Shown: one piece after another, positions 1-6,620 of the stretch | How positions within the stretch are numbered: the first letter of the stretch is position 1 | Layout: every line of letters begins with the position of its first letter | Assembly (NCBI GenBank): GCA_031367715.1 | Contig: JANLQJ010000364.1 | Location: forward strand, 1-21,864 | Length of the DNA stretch: 21,864 nucleotides | Source of the DNA: JANYHF01 sp031367715 | Lineage (GTDB): Bacteria; Pseudomonadota; Alphaproteobacteria; Rhizobiales; Hyphomicrobiaceae | Reading direction: 5' to 3' | Translations under genes and position numbers: made by a program | The notes under the pieces: generated by a model | Told to the model about the DNA's origin: nothing | The model's database searches: none | The model's input: the letters and a program-made list of their open reading frames with translations, nothing else

Positions 1-61
1 CAATAACGTCATTGGCGGCAACACGATATTGCTTACCGCCGGTCTTGATGACCGCGTACAT
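1..61 (-). CDS. rplU: 50S ribosomal protein L21, N-terminal part
   Basis: The minus strand from position 61 reads MYAVIKTGGKQYRVAANDVI, the conserved start of ribosomal protein L21 of the large subunit; the gene runs off the left edge after 20 residues. The ATG at 61-59 has an AGGA Shine-Dalgarno six bases upstream. In most proteobacteria rplU is followed by rpmA (L27) and obgE, which would lie outside this window. The 20 residues are diagnostic, so identity is close to certain; the rest of the gene cannot be judged. Confidence 0.96.
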   Translation of the reverse strand, partial: MYAVIKTGGKQYRVAANDVI

Positions 62-151
62 GGCAGTTCCTCGTTCTTCACCGCGCCCTGTGGCGCCGGA
101 ACCGTTGCGGAACCGGACTTTTCGAGACTGAGCCTCGGGCAGCGCCTCTTG

Positions 152-174
152 AGCGGACACCTTGGGTGCCCGCT
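152..174 (-). promoter_or_regulatory. hairpin at the start of the rplU leader
   Basis: Positions 152-159 and 167-174 pair over eight bases (one G-U on the transcribed minus strand) around a seven-base loop. If the promoter at 185-213 is right, this hairpin lies within the first few nucleotides of the rplU transcript. It could stabilise the message or act in ribosomal-protein feedback control; the sequence alone does not decide this. Confidence 0.35.
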
Positions 175-184
175 GATGGGCGGA

Positions 185-213
185 CTAATCTCTCAGTTTG
201 GCGGCAAAGTCAA
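185..213 (-). promoter_or_regulatory. candidate sigma-70 promoter of rplU
   Basis: On the minus strand a perfect alphaproteobacterial -35 box, TTGACT (213-208), is followed after 17 bases by GATTAG (190-185) as a possible -10. It points at rplU and would give a leader of roughly 115 bases. The -10 match is only partial, so this is a motif-based inference. Confidence 0.5.
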
Positions 214-351
214 CGATACTGCGAACTCCGTCTGGACATTCGCCGCATTTGTACTCTTACTGACGCCTCCCGTTTATCGCTTTGGTCCGGGTTTTTCCGC
301 CCGGCTGGCGCACTCCGCTTTGCGGCAGCTGTGTTCCGTGATTGACGGGAA

Positions 352-425
352 GGGTCTGTAGCTCAGCGGTAGAGCGCCCGATTGTCATCGGGATGTCGGG
401 GGTTCGAGTCCCTTCAGGTTCACCA
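352..425 (+). tRNA. tRNA-Asp (GTC), atypical anticodon loop
   Basis: A cloverleaf can be drawn: acceptor GGGTCTG/CAGGTTC with G-U pairs at positions 2 to 4, D arm GCTC/GAGC with loop AGCGGTA, anticodon stem CCCGA/TCGGG, variable loop ATGTC, T arm with the usual TTCGAGT loop, discriminator A and an encoded CCA (423-425). The anticodon reads GTC, so aspartate. The anticodon loop between the paired stems is TTGTCA, six bases rather than seven: the base expected at position 38 is missing. The acceptor stem is also unusually weak. It may be a working but odd tRNA, a decaying copy, or carry a one-base sequencing deletion. Confidence 0.75.
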
Positions 426-496
426 TGCGACTAGCTCAATGGTAGAGCACCGGACTGTTAATCCGGGTGTCGTGGGTTCAACTCCCGCGTCGCCTT
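425..496 (+). tRNA. tRNA-Asn (GTT), tandem with tRNA-Asp
   Basis: The cloverleaf has D arm GCTC/GAGC, anticodon stem CCGGA/TCCGG with the seven-base loop CTGTTAA (anticodon GTT at 457-459), variable loop GTGTC and a T arm with loop TTCAACT. The acceptor pairs ATGCGAC with GTCGCCT, with a T-C mismatch at the second pair. No CCA is encoded (TCC follows), unlike its neighbour. Its first base is the last A of the preceding CCA, so the two tRNAs abut or overlap by one base and must be processed from one transcript. Exact ends are uncertain by one or two bases. Confidence 0.75.
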
Positions 497-790
497 CCTT
501 TCCAGGGAAAACCTAACACGGGGAGCCGGCAGCTTCCCCCGCCTTCGGGCAAGCGATGATGAGGCTCCGCGCGTCCTGCGGATACCGTCGCGCCGCAACG
601 CTGGAAGCCCAGGCTCCGGCGGGCAGGGTTCGCCCTCCCGGCCGCAACCTGACGCTACCGGCTGAGCGGCACGGCTCAAGCGGGAGCCCGTTTCATGGTC
701 GTGGGGACGTTGCCGGTGACCTATTTGCTTGCCGCTGGCGACTCTCGCAACCGGGAGCCGGCCGCCAGCGGCGGAACAATGGAGATCATC
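497..790 (+). other. intergenic stretch after the tRNAs, with a GC hairpin
   Basis: No coding region is convincing here; open frames lack start signals and family likeness. Just downstream of tRNA-Asn, GGGGAGC (520-526) pairs with GCTTCCCC (532-539) around CGGCA, with one bulged base. This may end the tRNA transcript, though no T-run follows. The remainder up to the slipin gene should hold its promoter, but I see no clear boxes. Confidence 0.35.
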
Positions 791-1951
791 ATGGCCCGTC
801 GTGGCTGGACGTCAGAGTTCATCGTCAAGGATGACGAGCGCGTGCTGCTGTCGCAGGACGGCAAGTTTTTGCGCCTGCTCGGTCCGGGCCGTCACCGCCA
901 GTTCGATTGGACCAACCGGCTCACCGGCGAAACCGTCAAGATCGCGCGCGCCGAAATCCCGGCCGAAAAGGCGCTGCTGCTGGCCCGCACCCATCCACAA
1001 CTGGCCGAGACGCAGTTCGAGATCGTGCAGGCCGGTCCCGCCGAAGTCGCCATCGTCTCGTTCGACGGCGAGCCCAAGCACTTCGTGCTGCCCAACACCA
1101 CGCGCGCCTTCTGGAAGACCATCACCAACGTCAGTGTCGAGCGCATCGATACCGCGACCGACATGCGCGTGGCCAAGCACCACCTCGACAAGCTCGACGT
1201 GACCCGCAATCCCGCTGTCGCCAGCGCGGTGGTGGAAGCGCACGAGGCTGGCCTGCTGATGGTCGACGGCAAGCTCATAGAAAAGCTGCCGCCCGGCCGC
1301 CACGCCTTCTGGGCGGTGGGACGTACCGTGAAGATCGGCAAGGTCGACCTGCGCCCGCAGCCGCTCGAAATCACCGCGCAGGAAATCCTGACCAAGGACC
1401 GCATCGGCATCCGCGTGACGCTGACGGCCTTCGTGCGCATCACCGATCCCGAGATGTCCACGCTTGCGACCGCCGACGTGTCCGGCACGCTCTACCGGCT
1501 GGTGCAGTTCGCCATCCGCGAGGCCGTGGCGACACGCACGCTGGATGACATTCTGGCCGCCCGCGACGAAATCGACATCCAGGTGCGCGCCTTCGTGGCC
1601 GCACGTGCGACAGCGCTGGGCGCCGAAGTCAGCGAGATCGGCGTCAAGGACGTGATCCTGCCGGGCGACGTGCGCGTGCTGCTCAACAAGGTGGTGGAAG
1701 CCGAGCGCACGGCAAAAGCCAACCTGATCCGCCGCCAGGAGGAAACAGCGTCCACGCGGTCCTTGCTCAACACGGCCAAGCTGATGGAGAACAATCCGCT
1801 GCTGCTGCGTCTGAAGGAGTTGGAGTCGCTGGAAAAGCTGGTCGAAAAGGTCGGCCGCATCGACATGCACACCGGCGGCGGCGGCATCGAGGCGATGCTG
1901 ACGAAGCTGTATTCGCTGGGGCCGGTGAAGGACTCGGCCAAGGGCGAATAG
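791..1951 (+). CDS. slipin / SPFH (band 7) domain protein
   Basis: This 386-residue protein belongs to the SPFH/stomatin-like superfamily, whose members assemble into membrane-associated oligomers that scaffold microdomains. The band 7 domain covers roughly residues 155-330, rich in the expected pattern (DRIGIRVTLTAFVRITDPE, then REAVATRTLDDILAARDEI). The end is a charged helical segment (AERTAKANLIRRQEETAS) and a short Gly-rich tail. A PGRH motif occurs twice, near residues 32 and 167, each after a DGK: an internal duplication common in this subgroup. No N-terminal membrane helix is visible, so membrane contact would be peripheral or by partners. I chose ATG 791 because GGAG lies six bases upstream; in-frame ATGs at 779 and further upstream lack a good ribosome site. 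The gene stands alone, and the biological role is not predictable from context. Confidence 0.85.
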   Translation: MARRGWTSEFIVKDDERVLLSQDGKFLRLLGPGRHRQFDWTNRLTGETVKIARAEIPAEKALLLARTHPQLAETQFEIVQAGPAEVAIVSFDGEPKHFVLPNTTRAFWKTITNVSVERIDTATDMRVAKHHLDKLDVTRNPAVASAVVEAHEAGLLMVDGKLIEKLPPGRHAFWAVGRTVKIGKVDLRPQPLEITAQEILTKDRIGIRVTLTAFVRITDPEMSTLATADVSGTLYRLVQFAIREAVATRTLDDILAARDEIDIQVRAFVAARATALGAEVSEIGVKDVILPGDVRVLLNKVVEAERTAKANLIRRQEETASTRSLLNTAKLMENNPLLLRLKELESLEKLVEKVGRIDMHTGGGGIEAMLTKLYSLGPVKDSAKGE

Positions 1952-1961
1952 ACGCAACGTT

Positions 1962-1990
1962 CGCTTACCCCGCAGTTCGCGGGGTAAGCG
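1962..1990. terminator. bidirectional hairpin between convergent genes
   Basis: A perfect 12-bp stem, CGCTTACCCCGC (1962-1973) with its complement (1979-1990), encloses the loop AGTTC. It lies between the stop of the slipin gene and the stop of the convergent cupredoxin gene, where it could end transcripts from both sides. There is no T-run on either side, so it is not a textbook intrinsic terminator. Confidence 0.6.
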
Positions 1991-2008
1991 GCGGCGGCGC
2001 AAGGGACG

Positions 2009-2347
2009 CTACTTCGCCAGGACGATAATCTTGGCCTTCATATTGGGATGTAGGCGGCAGATATAGTCCACCGTCCCAATCTCAGAGACCACCAGCTGTC
2101 CCGTTTTACCTGCCGGGATCGGCACATCCCAGCCCGCACTGGCCGCCGTCGGCTTGACCGTGGCCGTATGCGGAATGAAGTCGGCGTTGGCCCACTCAAC
2201 GGTGTCGCCAACATGGACGGTGATTTCCGGTGGCAGGAAGGTAAGTTTGCTGATCTGCACTTTAGTGGTCTCGCCAGCGAGCGCGTAACCAGCGCTCGCT
2301 GACAAGAGAAGTGCGACCAACCCGGATCGTATCAATACGACGGACAT
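2009..2347 (-). CDS. cupredoxin (plastocyanin/amicyanin-like), periplasmic
   Basis: This 112-residue protein is a small blue-copper electron carrier. An N-terminal signal peptide ends near residue 24 (SAGYALAGE). The cupredoxin fold follows, with the four type 1 copper ligands visible: His60 in the IPHTATV motif, Cys97, His100 and Met103 in CRLHPNM. This spacing is typical of amicyanin/plastocyanin-like proteins, and the length is normal. The gene starts 12 bases after the stop of the DUF4142 gene and is surely co-transcribed with it. AAGG lies six bases before the ATG. The redox partner is unknown; with the DUF4142 protein and sigma factor upstream, a role in periplasmic copper or oxidative stress is a fair inference but not shown. 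Confidence 0.9.
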   Translation of the reverse strand: MSVVLIRSGLVALLLSASAGYALAGETTKVQISKLTFLPPEITVHVGDTVEWANADFIPHTATVKPTAASAGWDVPIPAGKTGQLVVSEIGTVDYICRLHPNMKAKIIVLAK

Positions 2348-2359
2348 CGCACGCCTTCC

Positions 2360-2887
2360 CTACTTGAGGCCAGCGACCACGTCCTCAGCATGCTTCTCAT
2401 GACCCTGGAAGATCTTCAATCCGGTCTCCAGCAGGCTTTTCAGTTCGGCATTGCTCGCCGAGGGGATCAGCAGATCGGCCAGCGCACCGTTGACAGCCTT
2501 GTGGTAGGCGACTTCGTTGGTGGCATAGGCCTTGTCAAAGTCGGCGCCCGTGAGCTTGCCGAGTTCGGCGAGCTTGGCAGCCGCCTGATCGGCCAGACCC
2601 TTGCTGGTCGCATTGTCCTCGGGTGTGACGCCCAGTTTCTTGACCAGCGCCAAGGCCTGCACATTGACGGCGTTGTGGTCGGTGACCATGCTAGTCGCAA
2701 AAGCGCGCACGGCCTCATTCTTGGAAATCGCGAGCGCCTGTTCGCCGGCCTTCGCGTCCAAGACGCCAGCCGTGTAGGCAATATGGGCGATCTGCGGATC
2801 GGTCGGCTTGTCGGCGGCATAAGCGCCAGCAGCGCCTGCCAGCAGGACGATGGCGGCCAGAAAGCTGGCGTGGGGTAGAAATTTCAT
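2360..2887 (-). CDS. DUF4142 (ferritin-like) exported protein
   Basis: This 175-residue protein has a clear signal peptide (hydrophobic residues 9-23, cleavage likely after AYA) and then an all-helical domain of the DUF4142 family. DUF4142 has a four-helix, ferritin-like bundle and is common in periplasmic proteins of proteobacteria. Family hallmarks seen are the DHNAVN segment near residue 70, AYHKAVN near 127, and FQGHEKHAED near the C-terminus, all carrying conserved histidines. Biochemical function is not established for the family. GGAGG sits five bases before the ATG at 2887. It lies 83 bases downstream of the sigma gene and 12 bases upstream of the cupredoxin gene. A candidate ECF-type promoter lies in the sigma-DUF4142 gap. 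Confidence 0.85.
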   Translation of the reverse strand: MKFLPHASFLAAIVLLAGAAGAYAADKPTDPQIAHIAYTAGVLDAKAGEQALAISKNEAVRAFATSMVTDHNAVNVQALALVKKLGVTPEDNATSKGLADQAAAKLAELGKLTGADFDKAYATNEVAYHKAVNGALADLLIPSASNAELKSLLETGLKIFQGHEKHAEDVVAGLK

Positions 2888-2935
2888 CAGAACCTCCGTG
2901 GTGCGGACCCGCTTTCAAATTGCGAGCGCGTATGA

Positions 2936-2965
2936 GGTAGAGTGCTTGAGCAAGCAAAGGTTCCC
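2936..2965 (-). promoter_or_regulatory. candidate ECF-type promoter before the DUF4142 gene
   Basis: On the minus strand, GGGAACC (2965-2959) is followed after 17 bases by TCTACC (2941-2936). The GGAAC -35 element is typical of promoters read by ECF sigma factors, and an ECF gene lies just upstream. The spacer holds a symmetrical TGCTTG-AG-CAAGCA (2943-2956 on plus), possibly an operator. Inferred from motif and position only. Confidence 0.4.
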
Positions 2966-2970
2966 GATGA

Positions 2971-3663
2971 TTACAAAGATTCCCTTTCGAGCCGTGCCAC
3001 CACTGCGTCCGCCATGCGCTCACAGCGACGGCCATCGAACGGAAAGGCGTCGGTGAACAGCGTGTCGACATGCTCGGCCAACGCCGTGCGCAGCAGCGCG
3101 CGAGCGCGGAACAGCCGCGTCTTGACGGTTTCCGGCTTCAGGCCAAGCAGCTCGGCCGTTTCCTCAATGCTCATGCCTTCGATGGTGCGGGCGACCAGCA
3201 CCAGGCGGAATTCGTCGGGCAGCTGATCGACCGCCCGCTCCAGCATTTGGAACAGTTCTCGTTGTGCCATGGTGCGCTCGGGATCGAGAGGTTGGGTTGC
3301 CGACACTGGGAACGGGATAATCTGCGCCTGCGTCGTCGGCTCGGGGACGACCTCAGTCAGAACTTCGCGTCGCTTGCCGCGCAGCCGCTGCAGGGCTTCG
3401 TTGAGCACGATCCGCGACAGCCAGGTGGCGAGACTAGCCTCGCCGCGAAAGGTCGCCAGGGCCAAGAACGCCTTAACGTAAGCCTCTTGCAACGCGTCTT
3501 CGGCATCGCCGTCGTCATGCAAGACGCTGCGTGCGATACGGAACAGCCGCCGGTTGTGCTGTTTGACGATGGCACGGATCGCCGGCTCGTCCTTGCGGAC
3601 CGCGCGCGCGATCAGATCGGCTTCGAGCGATCGTGCCGCCGATTCGAGTTGTCGTGCGACCAC
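2971..3663 (-). CDS. ECF-type RNA polymerase sigma factor
   Basis: This 230-residue protein is a group 4 (ECF) sigma-70 factor. Region 2 spans about residues 35-95 and includes the core-binding DAEDALQEAYVKAFLAL and a FRGEASLATWLSRIVLNEAL segment. A linker with IIPFPV follows. Region 4 spans about residues 145-200, with the helix-turn-helix SIEETAELLGLKPETVKTRL. The open frame extends upstream to 3780 through an inverted repeat, but the GTG at 3663 has AGGAG eight bases upstream, so I start there; an ATG at 3702 is the alternative. A C-terminal tail (RCERMADAVVARL) follows region 4, as in many proteobacterial ECFs. No zinc-binding anti-sigma gene is adjacent, which is unusual. It probably drives the DUF4142-cupredoxin genes, by inference. 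Confidence 0.88.
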   Translation of the reverse strand: MVARQLESAARSLEADLIARAVRKDEPAIRAIVKQHNRRLFRIARSVLHDDGDAEDALQEAYVKAFLALATFRGEASLATWLSRIVLNEALQRLRGKRREVLTEVVPEPTTQAQIIPFPVSATQPLDPERTMAQRELFQMLERAVDQLPDEFRLVLVARTIEGMSIEETAELLGLKPETVKTRLFRARALLRTALAEHVDTLFTDAFPFDGRRCERMADAVVARLERESL

Positions 3664-3768
3664 GGAAAAAACTCCTGAGGCAGGGAACGCGAGCATTGGC
3701 ATTTTTTTCGAACAACCGAAGTTCTGACCCGCGGCGGTTTCAGGGCCATGACGTCCGTAGCCAGTTCT

Positions 3769-3815
3769 CCCCCACCCCAACCCTCGCCCTCAACGGGGGA
3801 GGGTTGGGGTGGGGG
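3769..3815. repeat. C-rich inverted repeat upstream of the sigma gene
   Basis: Perfect 17-base arms, CCCCCACCCCAACCCTC (3769-3785) and its complement (3799-3815), flank a 13-base loop that can itself pair partly. This has the look of a dispersed intergenic palindrome rather than a terminator. It lies about 105 bases upstream of the sigma gene start. Confidence 0.75.
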
Positions 3816-3903
3816 CCAGGCGAGAAGGTTCGGCTTGGAACAGGTCATCTCTTTTGTTGCGCATTATACCGGCCAACCTATCGTTTGACTCGTGCTCGCA
3901 AGT

Positions 3904-3978
3904 GTAGGGCTGCACAGCGGTGCGCCCGTCCAAGAGCTTGCCGCGCAGCTAGACGGGCGCACTGCTGTGCGCCCCTAC
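3904..3978. repeat. dispersed palindromic element, copy 1
   Basis: Two 27-base arms (3904-3930 and 3952-3978) are complementary at 24 positions and enclose about 21 bases. The outer ends read GTAGGG and CGCCCCTAC. Three further elements with the same ends occur at 5436-5516, 10656-10725 and 13980-14050. The stem bodies differ between copies but keep the pairing, which suggests the hairpin itself is selected or spreads as a unit. Confidence 0.8.
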
Positions 3979-3982
3979 GCCA

Positions 3983-4017
3983 TGACCTCTGTCACGAACC
4001 TTCAAAGTGACAGGTCA
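3983..4017 (-). terminator. hairpin downstream of the cyclophilin-like gene
   Basis: TGACCT-CT-GTCAC (3983-3995) pairs with GTGACAGGTCA (4007-4017): eleven base pairs with a two-base bulge. It lies about 115 bases past the stop of the minus-strand cyclophilin-like gene, directly next to palindromic element copy 1. It could end the yebC transcript; no T-run is seen. Confidence 0.35.
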
Positions 4018-4131
4018 AACCATAAGTTGGACGGTATCATTAGATGCTTTGCGTTGCCAAAGGTTCCCACCGACCCGGTAAAGTTATCAGGCTTCTGTCA
4101 ATTGCCGCCATGGCCCGGCGCATCGTTCGGG

Positions 4132-4566
4132 CTACCCGCGCCAAAGGCCGCTTGGCGCACGGACCGTCACCTTGCCACCTTGCGCCCGTACCGTGCCATA
4201 ACGCGCAATCGTCACCTTGGCGCCGTCATGCACCTCGCGCAGCACTTGGACATCTTCCAGCGCTTGCGCCCAGATATTTGCGGGTGCCTGCAGGCGGATT
4301 TCGCCGGCGCGCGAGATCGGCGTGGCGCCGTAAGGGATCACGATGTCGTCGCGTTCGGGCGAGTACAGTAACTGACCGAGGCTGGCCAACTGCACTGCGT
4401 CTGGCTCGCGATAGGCCTCGATGTGGACATCCAGCTCGATCAGCCGGCCCCAGAAGATGGCGGTGAGATACAGCGGCAGCGCCTGGGCAATGATACGCGC
4501 GGTATACGTGCCGACAAGCCGTGCTGGCAGCTCGACGGTTCCCGATACGATGACAATGTCGGTCAT
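4132..4566 (-). CDS. cyclophilin-like fold protein
   Basis: This 144-residue protein resembles the cyclophilin-like family of small bacterial beta-barrel proteins (DUF369/TM1367 type). Visible family features are TARIIAQALPL near the start, a FWG motif near residue 39, the YGATPISRAGEI stretch near residue 82 and a C-terminal VLREVHDGAKVTIAR. Enzyme activity is not established for this group. I start at ATG 4566; a GTG at 4590 overlaps the yebC stop as GTGA and would add eight residues. Either way it is translated in the wake of yebC, so an operon is very likely. The family call is from pattern likeness and is moderately sure. Confidence 0.65.
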   Translation of the reverse strand: MTDIVIVSGTVELPARLVGTYTARIIAQALPLYLTAIFWGRLIELDVHIEAYREPDAVQLASLGQLLYSPERDDIVIPYGATPISRAGEIRLQAPANIWAQALEDVQVLREVHDGAKVTIARYGTVRAQGGKVTVRAPSGLWRG

Positions 4567-4586
4567 TTTGGTTCGTTCACTGCCGA

Positions 4587-5336
4587 TCACGCCGCCGTCA
4601 GCTTCTTCATCACCTCGTCCGATACCTCGAAGTTGGAATAGACGTGCTGCACGTCTTCGTCGTCGTCAAGAATGGCGATCAGTTTCAGGATGGTCGCAGC
4701 GTGGTCCTCGTTGACCGCCGTCATCAGATTGGGCTTCCACACCGAGCGGATGCCAGCAGCCTCGCCAAACTTGGCTTCCAGCGCGGACCCCACGGCGCCC
4801 AGATTTTCAAAAGCGCAGATGATGACGTGGCCACTATCGTCCGAGGTCACATCATCGGCCCCCGCATCGATGGCCGCTTCCAACATGGCATCGGCGCTGG
4901 CGGTATCGGCGCCATAGCTGATCTCGCCAACCCGGTTGAACATGTGCGACACAGAACCGGTCGACCCCATATTGCCGCCGTTCTTGGCGAAGGCCGCGCG
5001 CACCGCCCCGCCGGTGCGGTTGCGGTTGTCGGTCAGCGCCTCGGCGATGATGGCGACGCCGCCCGGGCCATAGCCTTCATAGCGCACTTCGTCATAACTC
5101 TCGGCATCGCCGCCGGTCGCCTTCTTGATGGCGCGCTCGATCGTGTCCTTGGGCATGCTTTCGGCCTTGGCCGCCAGCACGGCCAGGCGCAGGCGCGGAT
5201 TCAAGGCCGGGTCCGGCATGCCCATCTTGGCCGCCGTGGTGATTTCACGCCCGAGCTTGGAGAACACCTTGGAGCGGACTTTGTCCTGCTTGCCCTTGCG
5301 GTACATGATGTTCTTGAATTGCGAATGGCCGGCCAT
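4587..5336 (-). CDS. yebC: YebC/PmpR family protein
   Basis: This 249-residue protein is a member of the YebC/TACO1 family: cytoplasmic proteins described as transcriptional regulators in some bacteria and, more recently, as factors easing translation through proline runs. The start MAGHSQFKNIMYRKGKQD is the family signature. Further conserved stretches are MPKDTIERAIKKATG, YEGYGPGGVA and ALTDNRNRT, all in the expected order, and length is normal. The open frame extends upstream to 5420, but ATG 5336 gives the family N-terminus and has AGGA upstream. In many bacteria yebC lies near ruvC; no ruv genes are seen here. The small cyclophilin-like gene follows directly. Confidence 0.96.
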   Translation of the reverse strand: MAGHSQFKNIMYRKGKQDKVRSKVFSKLGREITTAAKMGMPDPALNPRLRLAVLAAKAESMPKDTIERAIKKATGGDAESYDEVRYEGYGPGGVAIIAEALTDNRNRTGGAVRAAFAKNGGNMGSTGSVSHMFNRVGEISYGADTASADAMLEAAIDAGADDVTSDDSGHVIICAFENLGAVGSALEAKFGEAAGIRSVWKPNLMTAVNEDHAATILKLIAILDDDEDVQHVYSNFEVSDEVMKKLTAA

Positions 5337-5435
5337 GGGAACGTCCTTGGAGAATTCGGTTGGGTTGGCGCGGTTATAGTCAGGGGCCGGGCGAAATGCC
5401 AGAGCGAGCCTTGATATCATGTGGGCACTGAAGGT

Positions 5436-5516
5436 CGTTGGTAGGGGCGGATAGCGTCCGCCCTCGTGCAGCGAGTCCAGCCGATAGAGGGCGGCCGCTA
5501 GCCGCCCCTACCAACG
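5436..5516. repeat. dispersed palindromic element, copy 2
   Basis: Arms 5436-5465 and 5487-5516 match at 28 of 30 positions when one is reverse-complemented; they enclose a 21-base loop region containing AGCCGATA. The ends are GTAGGGGCGG/CCGCCCCTAC flanked by CGTTG/CAACG. The same AGCCGATAGAGGGC segment occurs in copy 4 (13980-14050). It lies between the start of yebC and the end of the Crp/Fnr gene. Confidence 0.85.
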
Positions 5517-5558
5517 GCGCCCTGTATTCGCCAGCCTCGCGATCCCGTTCCGCCGCCG

Positions 5559-6266
5559 CTAGAACGGACCGATCAGGCGACGGTATTCCGCTTCAGGCAC
5601 GCCATAGGACGCGGCGGCCGCGCGTTCGAGCCGCGCGCGATCCAGGATCTGGATATTGCCGCGCGTCGCCTTGATCAGCCCATCGCCTTCCAGCAAATGG
5701 ATGGCGTCGGTCACGCTCGAGCGGCGCACCCCGAGCATCATCGACAGGAAGTCGTGCGTGATCGGAAACTCCAGCGAATCCAGCCGGTCGTGGCACATCA
5801 AAACCCAGCGCGCCAGGCGCTCCTCGACGATGGAACTGCCGTTGACGAGGGCGGATTGCGCCGTTTGCGTCATGAAAACATGGACGAAGCGCAGCATCAG
5901 ATTGCGCAGGGTCGCGCTTTGCTCGACCATGCGCAGAAAGTCCGCCGTCGCCAGTTTGAAGCCGGCGCCGCCAATCTGCATGTAGTGATGGTGGGGCGTC
6001 CGGTCCGAGCCCAACAGGACGGTAGTGGCGCCCATGCCCTCGCGCCCGTAAACGCCCACCTCGATGCTGCGCCCGTCGGTCTTTTCCGCAACCACCGAGA
6101 CCATGCCGCTTTCGATGAAATAAACGCTGTCAATGGGCCGGTTCGGAATGACCAGAACGTAGTCCCGGTCCATTTCCAGCTGCTCAAAGTAGGGCGCCAG
6201 CAGGGCGTAGTCGGCCGGCGTGAGGCCGGCGAGCAGGCGGTTGCGGACTGTCGATTGGTCGATCAT
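5559..6266 (-). CDS. Crp/Fnr family transcriptional regulator
   Basis: This 235-residue protein has the Crp/Fnr layout. An N-terminal cyclic-nucleotide-binding-like beta-barrel covers about residues 10-125 (VYFIESGMVSVV, GVYGREGMG). The long dimer helix follows, then a C-terminal winged helix-turn-helix at about 180-215 (ITHDFLSMMLGVRRSSVTDA). The Cys cluster that holds the Fe-S centre in Fnr is absent, and the cAMP-contact motif of Crp is not intact, so the signal is unknown. Many alphaproteobacteria carry several such proteins for stress or nitrogen control. No Shine-Dalgarno is obvious before the ATG at 6266. It stands alone, with a candidate promoter at 6329-6357. Confidence 0.9.
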   Translation of the reverse strand: MIDQSTVRNRLLAGLTPADYALLAPYFEQLEMDRDYVLVIPNRPIDSVYFIESGMVSVVAEKTDGRSIEVGVYGREGMGATTVLLGSDRTPHHHYMQIGGAGFKLATADFLRMVEQSATLRNLMLRFVHVFMTQTAQSALVNGSSIVEERLARWVLMCHDRLDSLEFPITHDFLSMMLGVRRSSVTDAIHLLEGDGLIKATRGNIQILDRARLERAAAASYGVPEAEYRRLIGPF

Positions 6267-6328
6267 GGCACGGGTTGGTGTTGCGTTTAGCTTTCAGGTG
6301 TTGACGGAAGCGTTTCGGCTTCACTCAC

Positions 6329-6357
6329 AATGAACCAAAAACCCTTGAATTTGGCAA
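6329..6357 (-). promoter_or_regulatory. candidate promoter of the Crp/Fnr gene
   Basis: On the minus strand TTGCCA (6357-6352) and TTCATT (6334-6329) are 17 bases apart, about 60 bases before the start codon. The -35 box falls within a pair of direct repeats (6350-6371), which may be a binding site. Weak consensus match. Confidence 0.3.
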
Positions 6358-6371
6358 GAGTTTGGCAAACT
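6350..6371. repeat. 11-bp direct repeats at the Crp/Fnr promoter
   Basis: TTTGGCAAGAG (6350-6360) is followed at once by TTTGGCAAACT (6361-6371). The shared TTTGGCAA core recurs at exactly one helical turn, the arrangement expected for two protein monomers on one DNA face. It overlaps the candidate promoter -35 box. Function is inferred. Confidence 0.4.
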
Positions 6372-6620
6372 CCCGGGTTCGCTTGGTACGGTGGCGGACC
6401 ATCTGTTGATACCGGGACCAATGAGCCTACGGTCCCATTTGGCAGCGGGGTACGCGGCCTGCCTGGCGTCATCATCCTCACTCGTGATGCGTTGGGTTGT
6501 TGACTGGGCAGGACGTGAGCGGGCGCCAGCTTCCTCCGGGACTGGCGGCTTACTGCCCGAACTTCGCAATGCCCGAAATTCGCAATGCGAGTGGCAACCA
6601 TCAGCCAAGGTGAATTCGAC
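6372..6620. other. intergenic stretch without a recognised gene
   Basis: Open frames on both strands here (for example 6287-6649 minus) have no family likeness and no clear ribosome site. The only structure I see is the tandem repeat at 6555-6586. The region may hold decayed coding DNA or the promoter of the small gene at 6621. Confidence 0.4.
6555..6586 (+). repeat. two-copy 16-bp tandem repeat
   Basis: GCCCGAACTTCGCAAT (6555-6570) is followed directly by GCCCGAAATTCGCAAT (6571-6586), differing at one base. It lies 35 bases before the start of the small hypothetical gene at 6621 and could bear on its expression. Confidence 0.6.

Larger units (their letters stand above)
3816..4131. other. 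gene-free stretch rich in inverted repeats
   Basis: No convincing gene lies between the C-rich palindrome and the cyclophilin-like gene. The stretch contains one copy of the GTAGGG...CCCTAC element (3904-3978) and a second hairpin (3983-4017). Open frames here (for example 3892-4371 plus) are antisense shadows of the neighbouring gene or run through the repeats. Confidence 0.6.

Noticed and set aside
812..2002. Long minus-strand open frame of 396 residues
   Set aside because: Antisense shadow of the slipin gene; His/Arg-rich composition, no family likeness and it runs through the terminator hairpin.
3612..4010. Small open frames over the inverted repeats
   Set aside because: They translate the palindromes themselves and have no ribosome sites.
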